In this document: positions 6,399 to 7,242 of the stretch, in pieces | How the letters are laid out: each line of letters begins with the position of its first letter | Position numbering within the stretch: the first letter of the stretch is position 1 | NCBI GenBank assembly: GCA_026125925.1 | Contig: JAHCKF010000180.1 | Location: 1-7,242 of the forward strand | Direction of reading: 5' to 3' | DNA: 7,242 bases | Source: Pseudolabrys sp. | Lineage (GTDB): Bacteria > Pseudomonadota > Alphaproteobacteria > Rhizobiales > Xanthobacteraceae | The notes under the pieces: generated by a model | Databases searched by the model: none | What the model was told of the DNA's origin: nothing | Seen by the model: the letters and a program-made list of their open reading frames with translations, nothing else | Position numbers and translations under genes: made by a program

Positions 6399-6432
6399 TG
6401 TCGTCTCCTGCACCGGAATGTCACGACGACAA
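6398..6432 (-). repeat. Inverted repeat bracketing the SDR ribosome binding site
   Basis: TTGTCGTC (6398-6405) and GACGACAA (6425-6432) are perfect 8-bp inverted arms 19 bp apart. In the SDR mRNA they would form a stem holding most of the Shine-Dalgarno sequence in the loop, with the A of the start codon as the last paired base. Alternatively the arms could be half-sites for a DNA-binding protein. The repeat is directly visible; either role is inference. Confidence 0.5.
6405..6409 (-). promoter_or_regulatory. Ribosome binding site of the SDR gene
   Basis: AGGAG on the minus strand lies 6 nt before the ATG at 6398. Four of its five bases lie in the loop of a possible hairpin formed by the flanking 8-bp inverted repeat. 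Confidence 0.75.
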
Positions 6433-6453
6433 GGTGCGCGCAGGGGCCGATAA

Positions 6454-6494
6454 ACGAAATTGTCTATTTAATTGGATATGATATACATTTTCGT
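6454..6494. repeat. Interrupted dyad over the lysR promoter (candidate LysR operator)
   Basis: The arms acgaaattgtctat (6454-6467) and atatacattttcgt (6481-6494) are inverted copies matching at 12 of 14 positions, separated by 13 bp of AT-rich DNA. The dyad ends at the base before the lysR ATG and is centred about 76 bp upstream of the SDR start. LysR-type regulators commonly bind interrupted dyads between themselves and a divergent target gene, which makes this the best candidate site for autoregulation and SDR control. Confidence 0.5.
6460..6487 (+). promoter_or_regulatory. Possible sigma-70-type promoter of the lysR gene
   Basis: TTGTCT (6460-6465, four of six to TTGACA) and TATACA (6482-6487, four of six to TATAAT) are 16 bp apart. 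Transcription would then begin at about 6494, next to the ATG at 6495. There is no Shine-Dalgarno sequence before this ATG, so a leaderless mRNA is possible. Both hexamers are weak matches. Confidence 0.3.
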
Positions 6495-7242
6495 ATGGCT
6501 GAACCCGCTCCGTCCTGGGACCACTACCGCAGCTTCCTGGCCGTCCTGCGGGGCGGCTCGCTATCCGCCGCGGCGCGGACGCTCGGTTTGAAGCAGCCGA
6601 CGGTCGGCCGTCACATCGACGCGCTGGAGGAAACGCTGCGGGTCCCGTTGTTCACCCGCGGCCGTGACGGGCTGGCGCCGACCGACGCGGCGATCGAACT
6701 CAAACCCCTCGCCGAGAACATGGCCTCGATCGCCGACGCCATGGTGCGCACCTCGTCCGCCGCAGCGGCGGACGTGCGCGGCACGGTGCGCATATCGGCG
6801 AGCGACATGATCGGCTCTCAGGTCTTGCCGCCCATCTTGGCCAAACTGCACCGCGCGCATCCGGGGCTGACCGTCGAACTGGTGTTGAACAATCGTGTCG
6901 ACGACCTGTTGCGGCGCGAGGCTGACATCGCCGTGCGCATGGTGCAGCCGAAACAGGCCGCCCTCGTCGCCCGGCGCATCGGCGATATCGTGCTCGGTCT
7001 GCATGCGCATCGCGATTACCTCAAGCGCCGCGGGACGCCGCAAAGCATCGCCGATCTCGCGGACCACGACCTGATCGGATTCGACGTCAATACGGCCTTC
7101 GTCCGCGTGCTGCGCGAGTACGGCCTGCCGCTCAGGCGCGAACAGTTCGCGCTGCGGACCGACAGCGACATCGCACAACTGGCCGCGATCGCGGCCGGGC
7201 ATGGCATCGGCGTCTGTCAGGTCAATCTGGCGCGGCGCAATC
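6495..7242 (+). CDS. LysR-type transcriptional regulator (3' end beyond window)
   Basis: The first 249 residues are present and open to the edge of the window; family members are usually about 300 residues, so perhaps 50 are missing. The winged helix-turn-helix is at about residues 10-66, with the recognition region GSLSAAARTLGLKQPTVGRH (21-40) and the following ALEETLRVPLFTR. A linker leads into the effector-binding domain (VRGTVRISASDMIGSQVLPPIL, from about residue 93), with READIAVRM and the later AAIAAGHGIGVCQ both typical. It acts as a DNA-binding regulator, usually tetrameric, responding to a small molecule that cannot be told from sequence. It is divergent from the SDR gene, the classic arrangement for a LysR regulator and its target. 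The start at 6495 is the only in-frame ATG placed correctly before the DNA-binding domain, though no ribosome binding site precedes it. Confidence 0.95.
   Translation, partial: MAEPAPSWDHYRSFLAVLRGGSLSAAARTLGLKQPTVGRHIDALEETLRVPLFTRGRDGLAPTDAAIELKPLAENMASIADAMVRTSSAAAADVRGTVRISASDMIGSQVLPPILAKLHRAHPGLTVELVLNNRVDDLLRREADIAVRMVQPKQAALVARRIGDIVLGLHAHRDYLKRRGTPQSIADLADHDLIGFDVNTAFVRVLREYGLPLRREQFALRTDSDIAQLAAIAAGHGIGVCQVNLARRN

Noticed and set aside
6561..7202. Minus-strand open frame of 213 codons opposite the lysR gene
   Set aside because: It is a shadow of the LysR coding sequence, which has a clear helix-turn-helix and effector domain.

Overview
The window looks like chromosome of a GC-rich alphaproteobacterium, probably of the Hyphomicrobiales (Bradyrhizobium/Rhodopseudomonas/Xanthobacteraceae-like). 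This rests on base composition, the style of the proteins and the mix of genes. No marker gene in the window fixes the genus. No rRNA, tRNA, CRISPR array, insertion sequence, integrase or prophage gene was seen.

The left 60 percent (1-4408, minus strand) is a urea ABC transporter operon in the usual order: urtA (binding protein), urtB and urtC (permeases), urtD (ATPase, cut by the window edge). urtB and urtC overlap by an ATGA junction, and urtC and urtD are 7 bp apart. Only urtA and urtB are separated by a real gap (79 bp), and that gap holds a perfect 11-bp GC-rich hairpin. Upstream of urtA there is a well-spaced sigma-54 (-24/-12) promoter with an IHF-like site behind it. This suggests the operon is switched on under nitrogen limitation, although no canonical NtrC enhancer site was found.

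The middle part (4409-5415) holds a 399-bp regulatory/intergenic region, then a stand-alone 53-residue Flp/Fap-type class IVb prepilin gene with a good ribosome binding site and a textbook rho-independent terminator. It is followed by a 104-residue four-cysteine protein resembling DUF6455. A near-perfect FNR/FixK-type box lies just upstream of that gene, suggesting induction at low oxygen.

The right part (5340-7242) holds a divergent pair: an atypical SDR/NAD-dependent epimerase-like protein on the minus strand and a LysR-type regulator on the plus strand (cut by the window edge). They share a 96-bp AT-rich intergenic region with a long interrupted dyad reaching the lysR start codon and a second inverted repeat bracketing the SDR ribosome binding site. 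The regulator probably controls its neighbour and itself. The SDR gene runs convergently into the DUF6455-like gene and overlaps its last 76 bp.

Nothing here looks like an undescribed multi-gene system. The points most worth a second look are regulatory: the FNR/FixK box on the cysteine-rich small protein, the lysR/SDR dyads with a possibly leaderless lysR mRNA, and the sigma-54/IHF arrangement on urtA.
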